Shown here piece by piece: positions 16,853 through 25,826 of a DNA stretch of 64,000 bases. The DNA is taken from the NCBI GenBank assembly GCA_903875445.1, contig CAIQWD010000069.1, positions 52,271-116,270 on the forward strand. Direction: 5' to 3'. The DNA is from an uncultured delta proteobacterium (lineage in GTDB: Bacteria; Desulfobacterota; Desulfobulbia; Desulfobulbales; Desulfocapsaceae). The translations under genes and the position numbers were made by a program. Position 1 is the first letter of the stretch; every line of letters starts with the position of its first letter. Under the pieces are notes generated by a model. It had not been told where the DNA came from. It was given only the letters and a program-made list of their open reading frames with translations, and made no database searches.

Positions 16853-18535
16853 ATGAGAAAATTGATATGTGCAATCGCTTCGGGTGTCTTCTTTCTTCAG
16901 GCAGGGGGAGTGTTTGCTGCCGATGCAGTTGTTACCAATGACGTGGAGGGTGCTTCAAAGACGAATATTGCCATTGGTGAAAATAATGTCGCCAATACCG
17001 GCTCAATAAAACTCAAAACCATCGAGGGGATAGTCGTTAATAAGGCTGAAGGGGATTCCGTAAACCTGGCCATAGGTGAAGGCAATAAATCGAACCTCGG
17101 CTCGATCGACATGACCCAAAGCAAAGGAACCGCCATTAATTTCACGAAGAATGGTACCGTGGTTACCGTCGGCAAGGGGAATGAAGCTAACCTCGGCTCG
17201 ATCGATGTGAAAAACAGTACCGGGACTGTTGTGAATATGAATGACGGGGGGACTAACCTTGCCATTGGGAAGGACAATAAAGCCAATCTTGGGAGTGTTG
17301 GCGTCGATGGCATCAAGGAAGGTGTCGTCAATCTCAACAAGGGGGGAATAAACGCAGCCATTGGTGAAAATAATGAGGCCAATCTCGGCAGCGTCAAAAA
17401 TTCGGATGCGGTGGTCAATAAAAATGAAGGCGGGACCAATATAGCGGTTGGCGACGGCAACAAAGCCAATCTTGGCAGTGTTGGCACTTCCAAGAATGTG
17501 GTGAACATCTCCCAGGGCGGCACCAACATCGCTGCCGGTAGTGGCAACGAGGCAAATCTAGGGAGCGTCTTGGGTTCCGAGAAGGCAGTCAATATTTCCC
17601 AGGGCGGCACTAACATCGCTGCCGGTAGCAGCAGTACAGCGAATCTCGGTTCAACCGTCAACTCGAAAAATACCGTCAATATCTCCGGCGGCGGCACCAA
17701 CATTGCCGTAGACGGAGGCAAAGCGAATCTTGGATCGACAGTAAATTCGAAGGATGTAGTCAATATATCGGCGGGCGGCACCAATATCGCCACCAGTGGG
17801 GGTAAGGCCAACCTGGGTTCAACCGTCGATTCGAGCAACGTTGTCAATATCTCCGGCGGCGGTACCAATATAGCTACCGGCGGTGGGAAGGCAAATCTTG
17901 GCTCAACGGTTAATTCAAAGGATGTTGTCAATATATCGGCGGGCGGTACCAACGTGGCCGTTGGTGGCGGGAAAGCGAACCTCGGTTCGGTCGTTGATTC
18001 AAGCGGTGTCACCAATGTTTCCGGCGGTGGCACCAATATAGCTGTTGGTGGTGGAAAAGCGAACCTCGGTTCAGTCGTTAATTCAAGTGGTGTTACCAAC
18101 GTCTCCGGCGGCGGCACCAATATAGCTGCTGGTGGTGGAAAAGCGAACCTCGGTTCGGTCGTTAACTCAAGCGGTGTTACCAATATCTCCGCCGGCGGCA
18201 CCAATGTTGCGGTCGGTGGCACTGCAAATCTTGGTTCGGTCGTTAATTCAAGCGGTGTTACCAATATCTCCGGCGGTGGCACCAATGTTGCCCTTGGAGG
18301 CACCGCCACTCTTGGTTCGGTAGTCAATTCTGCGGGGGTGACAAATATCTCAGCGGGCGGAACCAACATTGCAGCCGGTGGCACGGCCATCCTCGGCTCG
18401 GTCGTTAATACCGGCGGTGTCACCAATGTCTCGGCAGGGGGGACAAATGTCGCCGGTGGGGGCGCTGCCATTATGAATTCCGTGGTCTCCGGAGTGGAGT
18501 TCGACCAACTGGGGAGACCCAAAAAAGGATTGTAG
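16853..18535 (+). CDS. Secreted repeat protein with curlin-like N-I-A-[VI]-G...A-N-L-G-S units
   Basis: 560 aa, with TAAGGAGGTG perfectly placed before the ATG. A signal peptide ends near GVFAADA. The rest is about 18 repeats ending in N-[LT]-G-S. The early ones are irregular (TNIAIGENNVANTGSI, VNLAIGEGNKSNLGSID). The later ones settle to a 28-residue unit, GVTNVSGGGTNIAVGGGKAN plus LGSVVNSS, rich in Gly, Asn, Ser, Thr and Val with no Cys. The composition and period suggest a beta-solenoid or amyloid-like surface polymer. The same core motif is used by the protein at 59740-61143. The protein ends QLGRPKKGL, with no sorting signal seen. Confidence 0.85.
   Translation: MRKLICAIASGVFFLQAGGVFAADAVVTNDVEGASKTNIAIGENNVANTGSIKLKTIEGIVVNKAEGDSVNLAIGEGNKSNLGSIDMTQSKGTAINFTKNGTVVTVGKGNEANLGSIDVKNSTGTVVNMNDGGTNLAIGKDNKANLGSVGVDGIKEGVVNLNKGGINAAIGENNEANLGSVKNSDAVVNKNEGGTNIAVGDGNKANLGSVGTSKNVVNISQGGTNIAAGSGNEANLGSVLGSEKAVNISQGGTNIAAGSSSTANLGSTVNSKNTVNISGGGTNIAVDGGKANLGSTVNSKDVVNISAGGTNIATSGGKANLGSTVDSSNVVNISGGGTNIATGGGKANLGSTVNSKDVVNISAGGTNVAVGGGKANLGSVVDSSGVTNVSGGGTNIAVGGGKANLGSVVNSSGVTNVSGGGTNIAAGGGKANLGSVVNSSGVTNISAGGTNVAVGGTANLGSVVNSSGVTNISGGGTNVALGGTATLGSVVNSAGVTNISAGGTNIAAGGTAILGSVVNTGGVTNVSAGGTNVAGGGAAIMNSVVSGVEFDQLGRPKKGL
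17493..18480 (+). repeat. 84-bp tandem repeats inside the repeat-protein gene
   Basis: Consecutive 84-bp units, nearly identical between about 17970 and 18260, encode the 28-residue protein repeat. Units diverge toward the 5' end. The pattern fits expansion by recombination or slippage in the 3' half. Boundaries are approximate. Confidence 0.8.
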
Positions 18536-18557
18536 GGAAAGCGACCGTTTCCGGCGT

Positions 18558-18731
18558 TTATTTAACCAAGCGTTTTACAAATACTCCGGTCGGATCGATT
18601 TTTTCGCTTTGCAAGAGACGGATCTCCTCGTCGTCCGGGAGGAATTGGAAATCGGTCAGCCGTCGGTTGATCGGCTCTTCGTTATTGTAGCCGGTAATAT
18701 GCAGGGCTTTTGCGAGTTCTCTTTGTGATTT
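18558..18731 (-). pseudogene. 57-codon open frame directly after the ACT-protein stop, no start codon
   Basis: Immediately beyond the TGA (18732-18734) of the ACT gene, the same frame continues for 57 sense codons to TAA at 18558-18560. The peptide (KSQRELAKALHITGY... then RLTDFQFLPDDEEIRLLQ) looks like normal protein, with a helical start loosely reminiscent of globin-coupled sensor N-termini. No ATG, GTG or TTG is available near its beginning. It is either the relic of another gene or a C-terminal domain cut off by a nonsense codon. No SECIS-like hairpin was seen right after the TGA. Confidence 0.4.
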
Positions 18732-19274
18732 TCACGAAACCGGCTTACTGTCAATCGAGACAATAATATCAACATGTTGATCATGCCCGGTATTTTCCAG
18801 CTCAACCCGCCAGAGATCCTCATCTAAGCCCGGTGGCACCAGGACGAGCGCCTTCATGGTGAAGAGCAAGGCGCCGCTGTTTGGGGCCCTTGTATTGCCG
18901 GTATCCATGGTTTCGATGCTGATGCCTTTTTGCGCCAGGGCATGGGCAATATTGTGAACGATGCCTTCATGGTCTGCGCCGTGCACCTCAATCCGATACG
19001 GCAGCCAGCCGGGGTGAGCCTGGCTGCCGTTTTGCTTGGTCGGGGTGGTCGTTACCTTGTAACCGCGGGAAGTCAGGTCGGTCACGGTTTTTTGCAGTGC
19101 ATCGCCCTTGTCGGTAGGGAGAGTGACGAGCATAAGAACGGCGAATTCGCCGCCTAGTCGCACCATTCTGCTGGTTTCGATATTGCCGCCGAGTTCGAGC
19201 AGGCTTCTGGTAATTTCATCAACGATGCCGACCCGGTCGGTACCGCTCAGAGTGAAAACAATGTTGATGCCCAT
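18732..19274 (-). CDS. Double-ACT-domain regulator, GcvR-like
   Basis: 180 aa. The N-terminal ACT domain begins INIVFTLSGTDRVGIVDEIT. The second, from about residue 95, reads YRIEVHGADHEGIVHNIAHAL. Both have the D-x-x-G-I-V ligand-loop pattern of amino-acid-binding ACT domains. The layout is that of the glycine cleavage system repressor GcvR and related proteins, which sense amino acids and act through a partner. There is no DNA-binding domain and no gcv gene nearby. It is a single gene, and a ~102-bp repeat element lies upstream. Confidence 0.85.
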   Translation of the reverse strand: MGINIVFTLSGTDRVGIVDEITRSLLELGGNIETSRMVRLGGEFAVLMLVTLPTDKGDALQKTVTDLTSRGYKVTTTPTKQNGSQAHPGWLPYRIEVHGADHEGIVHNIAHALAQKGISIETMDTGNTRAPNSGALLFTMKALVLVPPGLDEDLWRVELENTGHDQHVDIIVSIDSKPVS

Positions 19275-19320
19275 GGTTTTTTATCCTTTATTTAAGGTGT
19301 TAAAGAGAGTTGAGGTGGTT

Positions 19321-19422
19321 TGAGCCGTTGTAAAAAATATTATGGGTCGAAGGCATGCCTGGAACGGCATAAGGAGCCGTAAGGAAATGGTTATAAATGG
19401 TCTCATTCCTAACGGCTCCTAA
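19321..19422 (-). repeat. ~105-bp palindromic repeat element, copy A
   Basis: On the minus strand it begins TTAGGAGCCGTTAGGAA and ends TTACAACGGCTCA. Between them are an arm complementary to the start (TTTCCTTACGGCTCC) and an ATGCC...GGCAT hairpin. It is almost identical to copy D. The TAG stop codon of the YihY-type gene (19419-19421) lies inside the element's first bases. Confidence 0.8.
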
Positions 19423-20771
19423 ACTCTGCTTGCCTTGGCTGCAGCCTCCATGGCAAGCATACTCCTTGCGCCTCCCTTGGTGTCGGCTGTGTCGGTCCCC
19501 AGTATACTGGCCACCACCTTCTGGTAATCTTCGCCTTTGCCTGTCGATGCCGGCAACAGACGGTTATCGTTTAGTGAAACATGGAGCAGCCCGGCTTGGC
19601 GCAGTTGCGTCACAACCTCGATGATGACCGCCGGAGCGTAGTTCGGCAAAGAATCGGCAAGGTTTTCGGAACTTATCGCCTTGCCTCCGGCAAAAGCCGA
19701 AATAGTACAATCCATAATATCAAATGCCGCCGCAAGTTTTAAAGATGGGGCGACGCTAAGAGGCAGAAGCCTGTAGCTTGTGATATTCTGACAGGCATAA
19801 GCGACCTGCGCACCTATCAAAATAAACAGCCAACCCAGATAGATCCACACCAGAAAAAGCGGCAAGGTAGCGAAGGAGCCGTAAATGGCATTGTAATTGG
19901 CCACCCCGATCTGCAGGGTGATATACATGTCTTGCACCAGAGTCCAAAGAAAGGCGGCCAGGCCGGCGCCGAACAGGGCGGGAAGGGTCTTTACCTTGGT
20001 GTTGGGAAAGAAGATATACATTACATAAAAGGTAAGGGTAATAATGGCCACCGGCACTGCTTTGAGGAGGAGGGTCTGGAGCCAGACAAAGGGGATGAGG
20101 ATATCAATTTTTGCGATCAGTGTCGGACTTTGCAGCATTGCACTGGCGGCAAAGGCAACATTGATGGAGATCGGCAGAAGGATCAGGAGGGTCAGGTAAT
20201 CGGCGATCTTTCGCAGCAGCGATCTGCCGCTGGTGACCCTCCAGATGCCGTTCATCGCCTCTTCGATATAACTGAGAACCAGGATGACGCTGAGAAGAAT
20301 ACCGACAACCCCGAGAGAGCCAAGGGCGGCAAAGTTGGTTTTATCCACATAATCAAAGAGTTGATCGACGGCTGAACGGAGGTGGTCGGTGAGGTTTACG
20401 CCATTTTTCGGCAATGAGTTTTCCTGAGGTGCCGGGGTGATTTTTGTGGGTCTGCCAGTTTCGCCGCTTTTGTCGGTCAAGGTTTCTATATAACTGTATG
20501 CCGCCTTGCGCAGTTGGTTATCGCCGCCGAGTCCTTTGATAATCGCGGTGCTCATTGCCAGGATGGGGACGAGCGACAGCAAAACGGTATAGGTCAGGGC
20601 CGCTGAACGGAGGGAAAGGGCGTTGTTGTAAAATTCTGTGACGGTAATGAGGATCAGTCGTACCACCAGTCGCAGTATTTTCTGCCCGGATGATGAAGCG
20701 GTAGTTTGTTCATCCGCCCAGGCCTTAAGCTTGGAATGGCAGGTGCAGGGTGGAGACGATGAAATGGTCAT
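19419..20771 (-). CDS. YihY/UPF0761 family inner-membrane protein
   Basis: About 450 aa from the ATG at 20771. A TTG at 20813 would overlap the upstream kinase. After a short hydrophilic start come six membrane helices with the family hallmarks ALTYTVLLSLVPILA and the later FPNTKV...AAFLWTLVQ. The C-terminal ~130 residues form a soluble winged-helix-like part (LLHVSLNDNRLLPA). The family was once called RNase BN/BrkB, but its role is unsettled and probably envelope or transport related. It lies 13 bases downstream of a hybrid kinase gene. Its stop codon is provided by the repeat element. Confidence 0.85.
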   Translation of the reverse strand: MTISSSPPCTCHSKLKAWADEQTTASSSGQKILRLVVRLILITVTEFYNNALSLRSAALTYTVLLSLVPILAMSTAIIKGLGGDNQLRKAAYSYIETLTDKSGETGRPTKITPAPQENSLPKNGVNLTDHLRSAVDQLFDYVDKTNFAALGSLGVVGILLSVILVLSYIEEAMNGIWRVTSGRSLLRKIADYLTLLILLPISINVAFAASAMLQSPTLIAKIDILIPFVWLQTLLLKAVPVAIITLTFYVMYIFFPNTKVKTLPALFGAGLAAFLWTLVQDMYITLQIGVANYNAIYGSFATLPLFLVWIYLGWLFILIGAQVAYACQNITSYRLLPLSVAPSLKLAAAFDIMDCTISAFAGGKAISSENLADSLPNYAPAVIIEVVTQLRQAGLLHVSLNDNRLLPASTGKGEDYQKVVASILGTDTADTKGGARSMLAMEAAAKASRV

Positions 20772-20784
20772 GCGAATGGGCGGT

Positions 20785-22926
20785 TCAATTACGGAGGTTG
20801 AGCCATCTTTCAAGGATCTGAAAGACGATCTCCCTTTTGATCGGTTTGGTCATATAATCACTCATTCCGGCCTCAAGGCAGAGTTCCTTGTCACCCTTCA
20901 TGGCATTGGCGGTCATGGCGATGATGGGAATATCCTTGAAACCCTGTAGGCGTATCTGCCTGGTCGCTTCATAGCCATCCATTTCCGGCATTTGGATATC
21001 CATGAGGATGGTGTCAAATTCTTCGGGCTTTGCCGTAAAGGTCTCTACGGCCAATCTGCCGTTGGCCACGACGGTGACTTTATAGCCGGCCTTGGAGAGC
21101 ATCATCATCGCCAGTTTCTGATTAACCGGGTTGTCCTCGGCGAGAAGAATGCGGACCGATTGTTTCAGCTCCTCACGGAGCGAATATTGGGTGACAAGTT
21201 TTTTCTCTTCCGGATGTTCTTGCACCTCATCCTGAGCGCCAAGGATTCGCGAGAGAGTGCGAAGGAGAATATTTCGGCGCGCCGGTTTTGTGAGAAAAGC
21301 CGTAAATCCGACGTCTTTGCATTTTTGCGCTACCCTTTCCGTCGAGGAGGTGTAGGCAAGAAGGGGGATGGCTTGGTTGGCAAGCCGTGAGGTCCGAATC
21401 CTTGCCGCCAGCTCAAAGCCGGTGATGAAGGGCATCTGCAGATCGAGGATGGCCACGGTATAGGCGACATTTTCCTTCTCGGCGCGAATGAGTTCGGCCA
21501 TGGCGGTGGTGGCGTCGAGCAGGGTCGTTACAGCCATTCCGGCATTTTCGAGAATGCCACGAAGGATCTCGTTGTTGGCCTTGTTGTCGTCAACGACCAG
21601 GATTTTCTGGCCCTTGAGGTTTTCGGCAGCCGGTTTGTGCGATTGACAGAGCGACGACTTTTTCATGACCGCGGTAAAATGGAAGGTGGCACCGGCACCG
21701 ATCGTCGATTCCACCCATACGTCACCATTCATCAGCCCGGCTATCTTCTTGCAGATTGACAGACCGAGGCCGGTACCGCCGTATTTTCTTGTGGTTGAGC
21801 CGTCAGCTTGTTTGAATGCCTCGAAGATTGTTGCAAATTTATCTTCAGGAATGCCGATGCCGGTATCACGGATTTTGGCAAGGAGGGTAATGTTTTCTTC
21901 GGTTTCGGCGCAAGCCTCGATACTCAGTTCCAATTCACCCTTTTCGGTAAATTTGGCGGCGTTGCCGAGCAGGTTGACGAGAACCTGACGAAACCTGCCC
22001 GGATCACCTTTGATATTGGCGGGCAGCAGGTCGTCGATGCGGCAGAGGACCTCGATGGGTTTGCCGGCAACCCGGGGGCGGATCATTTCGCAAACGTCAT
22101 GGGCGGTAATTTCCGGATCGAAGTCGATGTATTCCAGGGTCATCTGTCCGGCTTCCACCTTGGAGAAGTCGAGGATATCGTTAATAAGTCCGAGGAGTGC
22201 TTCTCCGGAACGCTTAATGGTCAAGGCGAAGTCCTTCTGCTCCTCATCCATCTCCGTGGCAAGGAGCATGTCAGTGAAACCGATGACGCCGTTCATCGGC
22301 GTGCGGATCTCGTGACTCATGGAGGCGAGGAATTGACTTTTGGCGACGCTTGCGGCCTCTGCATCGGTCTTCGACTTGCGGAGTTCCTGGGTTTGTTTTT
22401 CAATTTCCGACTTGAGAGTCCGGGAATAGTTGTCCTGTTGTTCCTGGATTATTCGGTAGCTGTGCTCCGTCTCTTCAAGCATCTCCTGGTGTTTTTCGTC
22501 CATCACCTGGAATTTGCGGTTGAACTGGTTCTTCTGGATGGTGATTTTTTTGTTGAGTTGCTCTACCTCCTTATGGTCAAAATAGCCCCGTACCGCCAAA
22601 CGAAGGAGACTGGCCATGCCTTTTGGCTGAAAATCAGTGTTGCTGGTGGCACAGACCAGGATGGTTTGCAAAGCAGGGATAGGTAAGGTGAGGTAGAGAT
22701 TGTCCGGGGAAAGCAGCGGTTGATTGTGGTTGTTTTGCTGCCGGGCGAACTCCGTTAATCTGTGTATCAGGTTTTCGGGAAAAGCGCTGGAGCCCTCGTC
22801 CGAAAACCGCTGTCCGTCATCGGTTACGGCAAGAATTGCCAGGGTTGGTATATTTTCCGTCAGGTAAGCGAGCAGCTCTTTGATCTGGCCGGTAGGGGAA
22901 ACGACTTTATTGAAAAGACCGGTCAT
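20785..22926 (-). CDS. Soluble hybrid histidine kinase with two receivers
   Basis: 713 aa with no membrane helix. N-terminal ~110 residues form a small sensor-like domain, then a coiled coil ~120-190, and H-box FLASMSHEIRTPMNGVIGF (His ~203). HATPase motifs follow (DTGIGIP, GGTGLGLSI). Receiver 1 spans ~434-550 (ILVVDDNKAN, AILDLQMP) and receiver 2 ~595-713 (ILLAEDNPVN, ILMDIQMPEMDG). There is no Hpt domain, so phosphorelay to a separate Hpt protein is likely. The upstream HDOD gene is 11 bases away, which points to one operon: MoaE-like, HDOD, kinase, membrane protein. Confidence 0.93.
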   Translation of the reverse strand: MTGLFNKVVSPTGQIKELLAYLTENIPTLAILAVTDDGQRFSDEGSSAFPENLIHRLTEFARQQNNHNQPLLSPDNLYLTLPIPALQTILVCATSNTDFQPKGMASLLRLAVRGYFDHKEVEQLNKKITIQKNQFNRKFQVMDEKHQEMLEETEHSYRIIQEQQDNYSRTLKSEIEKQTQELRKSKTDAEAASVAKSQFLASMSHEIRTPMNGVIGFTDMLLATEMDEEQKDFALTIKRSGEALLGLINDILDFSKVEAGQMTLEYIDFDPEITAHDVCEMIRPRVAGKPIEVLCRIDDLLPANIKGDPGRFRQVLVNLLGNAAKFTEKGELELSIEACAETEENITLLAKIRDTGIGIPEDKFATIFEAFKQADGSTTRKYGGTGLGLSICKKIAGLMNGDVWVESTIGAGATFHFTAVMKKSSLCQSHKPAAENLKGQKILVVDDNKANNEILRGILENAGMAVTTLLDATTAMAELIRAEKENVAYTVAILDLQMPFITGFELAARIRTSRLANQAIPLLAYTSSTERVAQKCKDVGFTAFLTKPARRNILLRTLSRILGAQDEVQEHPEEKKLVTQYSLREELKQSVRILLAEDNPVNQKLAMMMLSKAGYKVTVVANGRLAVETFTAKPEEFDTILMDIQMPEMDGYEATRQIRLQGFKDIPIIAMTANAMKGDKELCLEAGMSDYMTKPIKREIVFQILERWLNLRN

Positions 22927-22937
22927 GGCTGCCCCCT

Positions 22938-23774
22938 TTATCCGTAAATCGCCTGAGCTTTAGCCATCTCTTCGGGAAGATCCTCAATGAGAACGTTATA
23001 TTCGTCGATATTGTTCTGGAGATGTTCCAAAAGGCATGGGGAGATCTGGGTGCTTACGTTCGGCAGGGTGGTGTGGGAGAGTTGTCCGGCGATATATTCG
23101 GAAATTTGGATAATTCCAGTCAGGCTCGAAGGTAAAAGCGATTCCGAGAGTAAATGATGATCGCGGATCGCTTTCTGAACGGTGACCGGCATTTTCCAGT
23201 CCAATGTCATTAAGTAGCCGATTTCGCAGTGATCTGTGGAAAATTTCTGTTGTTCCAGGCGGAGGAGGTCGGCTGTCGATTCGCAGGCGGTGCAGATTCC
23301 ATGAAACGCTTGCTGTTCAACTTGTTCCTCCACCAACAGGCCAAAATCATGAAGAATACCGCATAAAAAGGCATCGTCCCCATTGATTCCGAAAATTCGT
23401 TCAGCCACCATTTTGCTGCAGATGGAAACAGCAGCGCTGTGCAGCCAGAGGCGTTTTTTCGAAAAAGCGGCCTTGGTATCCTTGGTCACAAAAATACTCT
23501 TGAGGGCATCGGCGACAATGAGATTGTGCAGATTTTTCATGCCGAGAAAGGCAACCGCCCGCCCGATCGAGTTGACGGTCTGGGCCAGTCCGTAGAAGGG
23601 GCTATTGACCAGGCGCAGGAGGCGTGTCACCAGCACCGGGTCCATTTTAATAACCTCCTCAAAATCCTTCATGGTCGATTCCCCGTCGGCAATCAAACGG
23701 GAAATTGTCGTGACGATATGGGGGAGGGGGTGGATGTCGGTAAACTTTGCAATAAATTTCTGGGCTGCGGACAT
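22938..23774 (-). CDS. HDOD domain protein
   Basis: 278 aa. The HDOD pattern covers most of the protein: LPHIVTTISRLIADGESTM, then DPVLVTRLLRLVNSPFYG, the IGRAVAFLGMKNLHNL helix and the GILHDFGLLV segment. HDOD proteins are HD-domain relatives without full phosphodiesterase residues and serve as scaffolds in signalling. It lies immediately upstream of the hybrid kinase (11 bases), which suggests a shared signalling function. It is 27 bases from the MoaE-like gene upstream. Confidence 0.88.
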   Translation of the reverse strand: MSAAQKFIAKFTDIHPLPHIVTTISRLIADGESTMKDFEEVIKMDPVLVTRLLRLVNSPFYGLAQTVNSIGRAVAFLGMKNLHNLIVADALKSIFVTKDTKAAFSKKRLWLHSAAVSICSKMVAERIFGINGDDAFLCGILHDFGLLVEEQVEQQAFHGICTACESTADLLRLEQQKFSTDHCEIGYLMTLDWKMPVTVQKAIRDHHLLSESLLPSSLTGIIQISEYIAGQLSHTTLPNVSTQISPCLLEHLQNNIDEYNVLIEDLPEEMAKAQAIYG

Positions 23775-23801
23775 TGGCGATCCTCCTCCTCGGGTCGGGG
23801 A

Positions 23802-24161
23802 TTAGAAAATCTCTTTTTTGCGCACCGCCTCGGCCTTGATTCGATCGAGCAGCTCAGCCAGCACTGGTTTGATATTCTCTCGGATATCGCCGGCCACAAT
23901 GATGAAGAGGAGATCATCGCCCGGCTGCAGCGTGCCGCTCCGTGCTTCAACGATTATATCAAAAATGCCGGGATGTTGCAGGAATTCTTGGCGCAGGGCT
24001 TCAATTTTTTCATAATCGGGGTTTACCTCAAGGGCTGTCACTTCGGCCCTGTCCTGGCGCGACCAGTTGCGGACGACGCCGTTGTGGATAAGGATCATGC
24101 CGACATTTTCGGTGAATTCCGGCCTTTTTTTAAGCTCTTGTATGGTCTTGGTAATATCCAT
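23802..24161 (-). CDS. MoaE-like molybdopterin synthase catalytic subunit
   Basis: 119 aa from the ATG at 24161 (AGGAACCGAG upstream). An in-frame start 34 codons earlier has no support. Features: GMILIHNGVVRNWSR in place of the MoaE G-x-x-x-x-F-x-G-x-V-R strand, a helix of the YEKIEALRQEF type, and the C-terminal AEAVRKKEIF carrying the conserved KKE lysines. MoaE with MoaD adds dithiolene sulfur to precursor Z in Mo/W cofactor synthesis. It is shorter than E. coli MoaE (150 aa) and lacks a neighbouring moaD, so it may be a variant subfamily. Confidence 0.75.
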   Translation of the reverse strand: MDITKTIQELKKRPEFTENVGMILIHNGVVRNWSRQDRAEVTALEVNPDYEKIEALRQEFLQHPGIFDIIVEARSGTLQPGDDLLFIIVAGDIRENIKPVLAELLDRIKAEAVRKKEIF

Positions 24162-24261
24162 CTCGGTTCCTGTTTGCCGCCGCAAAAGTGTGGTCGGTCG
24201 AATTCCGGCGAAGGTAAGGCTGTTTTGAAGGGGTTGAACTGCTTCAACGCATCGCCCTTGC

Positions 24262-24369
24262 ACAAGCCGTCGTTCAAAATTAAAACATACAATTCAATGT
24301 TATTTTCGGCATAAATGGCCGTAAAGAAATGGATAAAAAAGTATGGGTTATTTCTTAACGGCCCCTAAG
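24262..24369 (-). repeat. ~105-bp palindromic repeat element, copy B (diverged)
   Basis: On the minus strand it starts TTAGGGGCCGTTAAGAAATAA and has the internal partner TTTCTTTACGGCC, the ATGCCG box, and a far end GAACGACGGCTTG. Length and order match copies A, C and D but with more substitutions. It lies between the transglycosylase gene and the MoaE-like gene. Confidence 0.6.
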
Positions 24370-24386
24370 TTCTGCCGGTCGGTGGA

Positions 24387-25826
24387 TTATGAAGAATCTT
24401 TTGCGAGTAGGTTGTCCTTGGTCGTTACATTTTTTTGAATGTTAATTCGGGTGGAATTGTTTTTCGGTTTACTTTCATTGATTGTTGCTGCATCCGCCTT
24501 GCCGGGGATGAGGAGGTTTTGTCCGAGACGAATAGTGGTAGATTGACCGAGGTTGTTGGCTCGCAGTAGAGTTTTCAAGGAAATCTTATGTAATCGAGCG
24601 ATGCTTTTGGCGGTATCGCCCCTTTGTACCCGGTGATTGAGACTCGCTTTTTGCCCATTTTTAAAGAGAGAAGGTGAGAGCGAGGCGATAAGCTGGTTGG
24701 TCTTTCCGCCGGCAGGAAGTCTCAGGGCGTAGCCTTTGGGGATGAGTTTTTCGCCGCTGATGACCGGTGGCCGGAGCGCCGGGTTCAATTCGGCAATCAT
24801 TCCCACCGGTAGGCCAAAGTGATGTGAAATTTCCTGTACATGGACATAGCCGGGAAGATTCAGGTAACGATACTTTACTTCGGCGGCAACCCCGCCATTA
24901 TTCTTCTCCAGATATCTGGCAACATTTCGGGCAGCGAGAAATTCCGAGTAAAAATTTCTTGAGGCAAATTTAAAATAACCCTTGCTATAGTTGGTGAAGA
25001 TCCTTTCATACGTGCCTTCCTCATTCACCGCCCGCATCATGCCTCCCAGGCCGTAATTGTAGGAAGTGATGGCCAAAGGCCAGTTGTTGAGGGTCTGAAA
25101 ACTTTTGGCAAGATATTTTGCGGCGGCACGGGTTGCGGCGATGGGATCAAGCCTTTCGTCCACGGTGTAGTCTATTGTCAGGTACTGTATTCCGGTTTCC
25201 CTGGTGAATTGCCAGAGGCCGGCTGCCCCGATGCGGGAATACGCCTTGATATTGAAAGATGACTCCACATGCGGAAGATGAGCGAGTTCTTCCGGGAGGT
25301 TGTAGCTGCGGAAGATATTTTTGATCTCAGTAAGATAGGCTCCAGCTGTGACAACCCCGGACAGAAAACGTTCTTTCTGACCGGATTGGCTACGCACATT
25401 ATTGACCGCTAAGGCCATTTCTTGCCTGGCATTTTTTCCGGCAAAGAGCGCTGCCACACGTTGTTCCTCGGGAGAACTCGGGGCCTGGACGGCAAGTCTT
25501 CTCAAGATTGAACGATATTTTTCACAGGCCTGTTTCTGGATGGCGGCATTCTGTTGCTGTGCCCCCGGCGCTTCGAGGTCAACCAGGGAGACGACCTGGT
25601 ATATCTTTGATAAATCTTCCGAGTCATGTATAACTGCCTGTTTGAGAGAATAGACGGCATAGATCTTTTCCCAGAATTGTACGTTTTTGCTGATTGCCGG
25701 ATATAAAGGGAAGTCCTGACCGGCGGCAGGCGAGGCTGCACACGGCATGGCAAAGCGCAGCAAACACCATGAGATGGTGAAGAAAAATAGAGTTTTTCGG
25801 TGGAGTAGGCGCTTGAGAGATATCAC
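24387..25826 (-). CDS. Membrane-bound lytic transglycosylase, MltD-like, with LysM
   Basis: 479 aa from a GTG start. There is a signal peptide in the first ~35 residues. The SLT goose-lysozyme-like domain is around 165-300: LPHVESSFNIKAYSRIGAAGLWQF contains the catalytic Glu (HVESSFN), followed by the NYGLGGM motif. A region of LysM-like folds follows, the clearest being HRVQRGDTAKSIARLHKISL near 405. It cleaves glycan strands with formation of 1,6-anhydroMurNAc during wall remodelling. It is a single gene, divergent from the Nudix gene. Confidence 0.9.
   Translation of the reverse strand: MISLKRLLHRKTLFFFTISWCLLRFAMPCAASPAAGQDFPLYPAISKNVQFWEKIYAVYSLKQAVIHDSEDLSKIYQVVSLVDLEAPGAQQQNAAIQKQACEKYRSILRRLAVQAPSSPEEQRVAALFAGKNARQEMALAVNNVRSQSGQKERFLSGVVTAGAYLTEIKNIFRSYNLPEELAHLPHVESSFNIKAYSRIGAAGLWQFTRETGIQYLTIDYTVDERLDPIAATRAAAKYLAKSFQTLNNWPLAITSYNYGLGGMMRAVNEEGTYERIFTNYSKGYFKFASRNFYSEFLAARNVARYLEKNNGGVAAEVKYRYLNLPGYVHVQEISHHFGLPVGMIAELNPALRPPVISGEKLIPKGYALRLPAGGKTNQLIASLSPSLFKNGQKASLNHRVQRGDTAKSIARLHKISLKTLLRANNLGQSTTIRLGQNLLIPGKADAATINESKPKNNSTRINIQKNVTTKDNLLAKDSS

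Noticed and set aside
17493..18480. 84-bp repeats considered as CRISPR or minisatellite
   Set aside because: They lie inside one open frame and encode a regular 28-residue protein repeat with no spacers.
16897..18522. 541-aa minus-strand ORF opposite the repeat-protein gene
   Set aside because: It is the reverse reading of an in-frame tandem repeat, has Pro/Thr/Leu repeats with no start signal, and the plus-strand gene has a signal peptide and a perfect ribosome-binding site.
18732..18734. TGA read as selenocysteine in the ACT protein
   Set aside because: No convincing SECIS hairpin directly follows, and ACT regulators have no known Sec position; kept only as a curiosity.
21808..22686. 292-aa plus-strand ORF opposite a hybrid kinase
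   Set aside because: Antisense shadow of the H-box and HATPase region of the minus-strand kinase.
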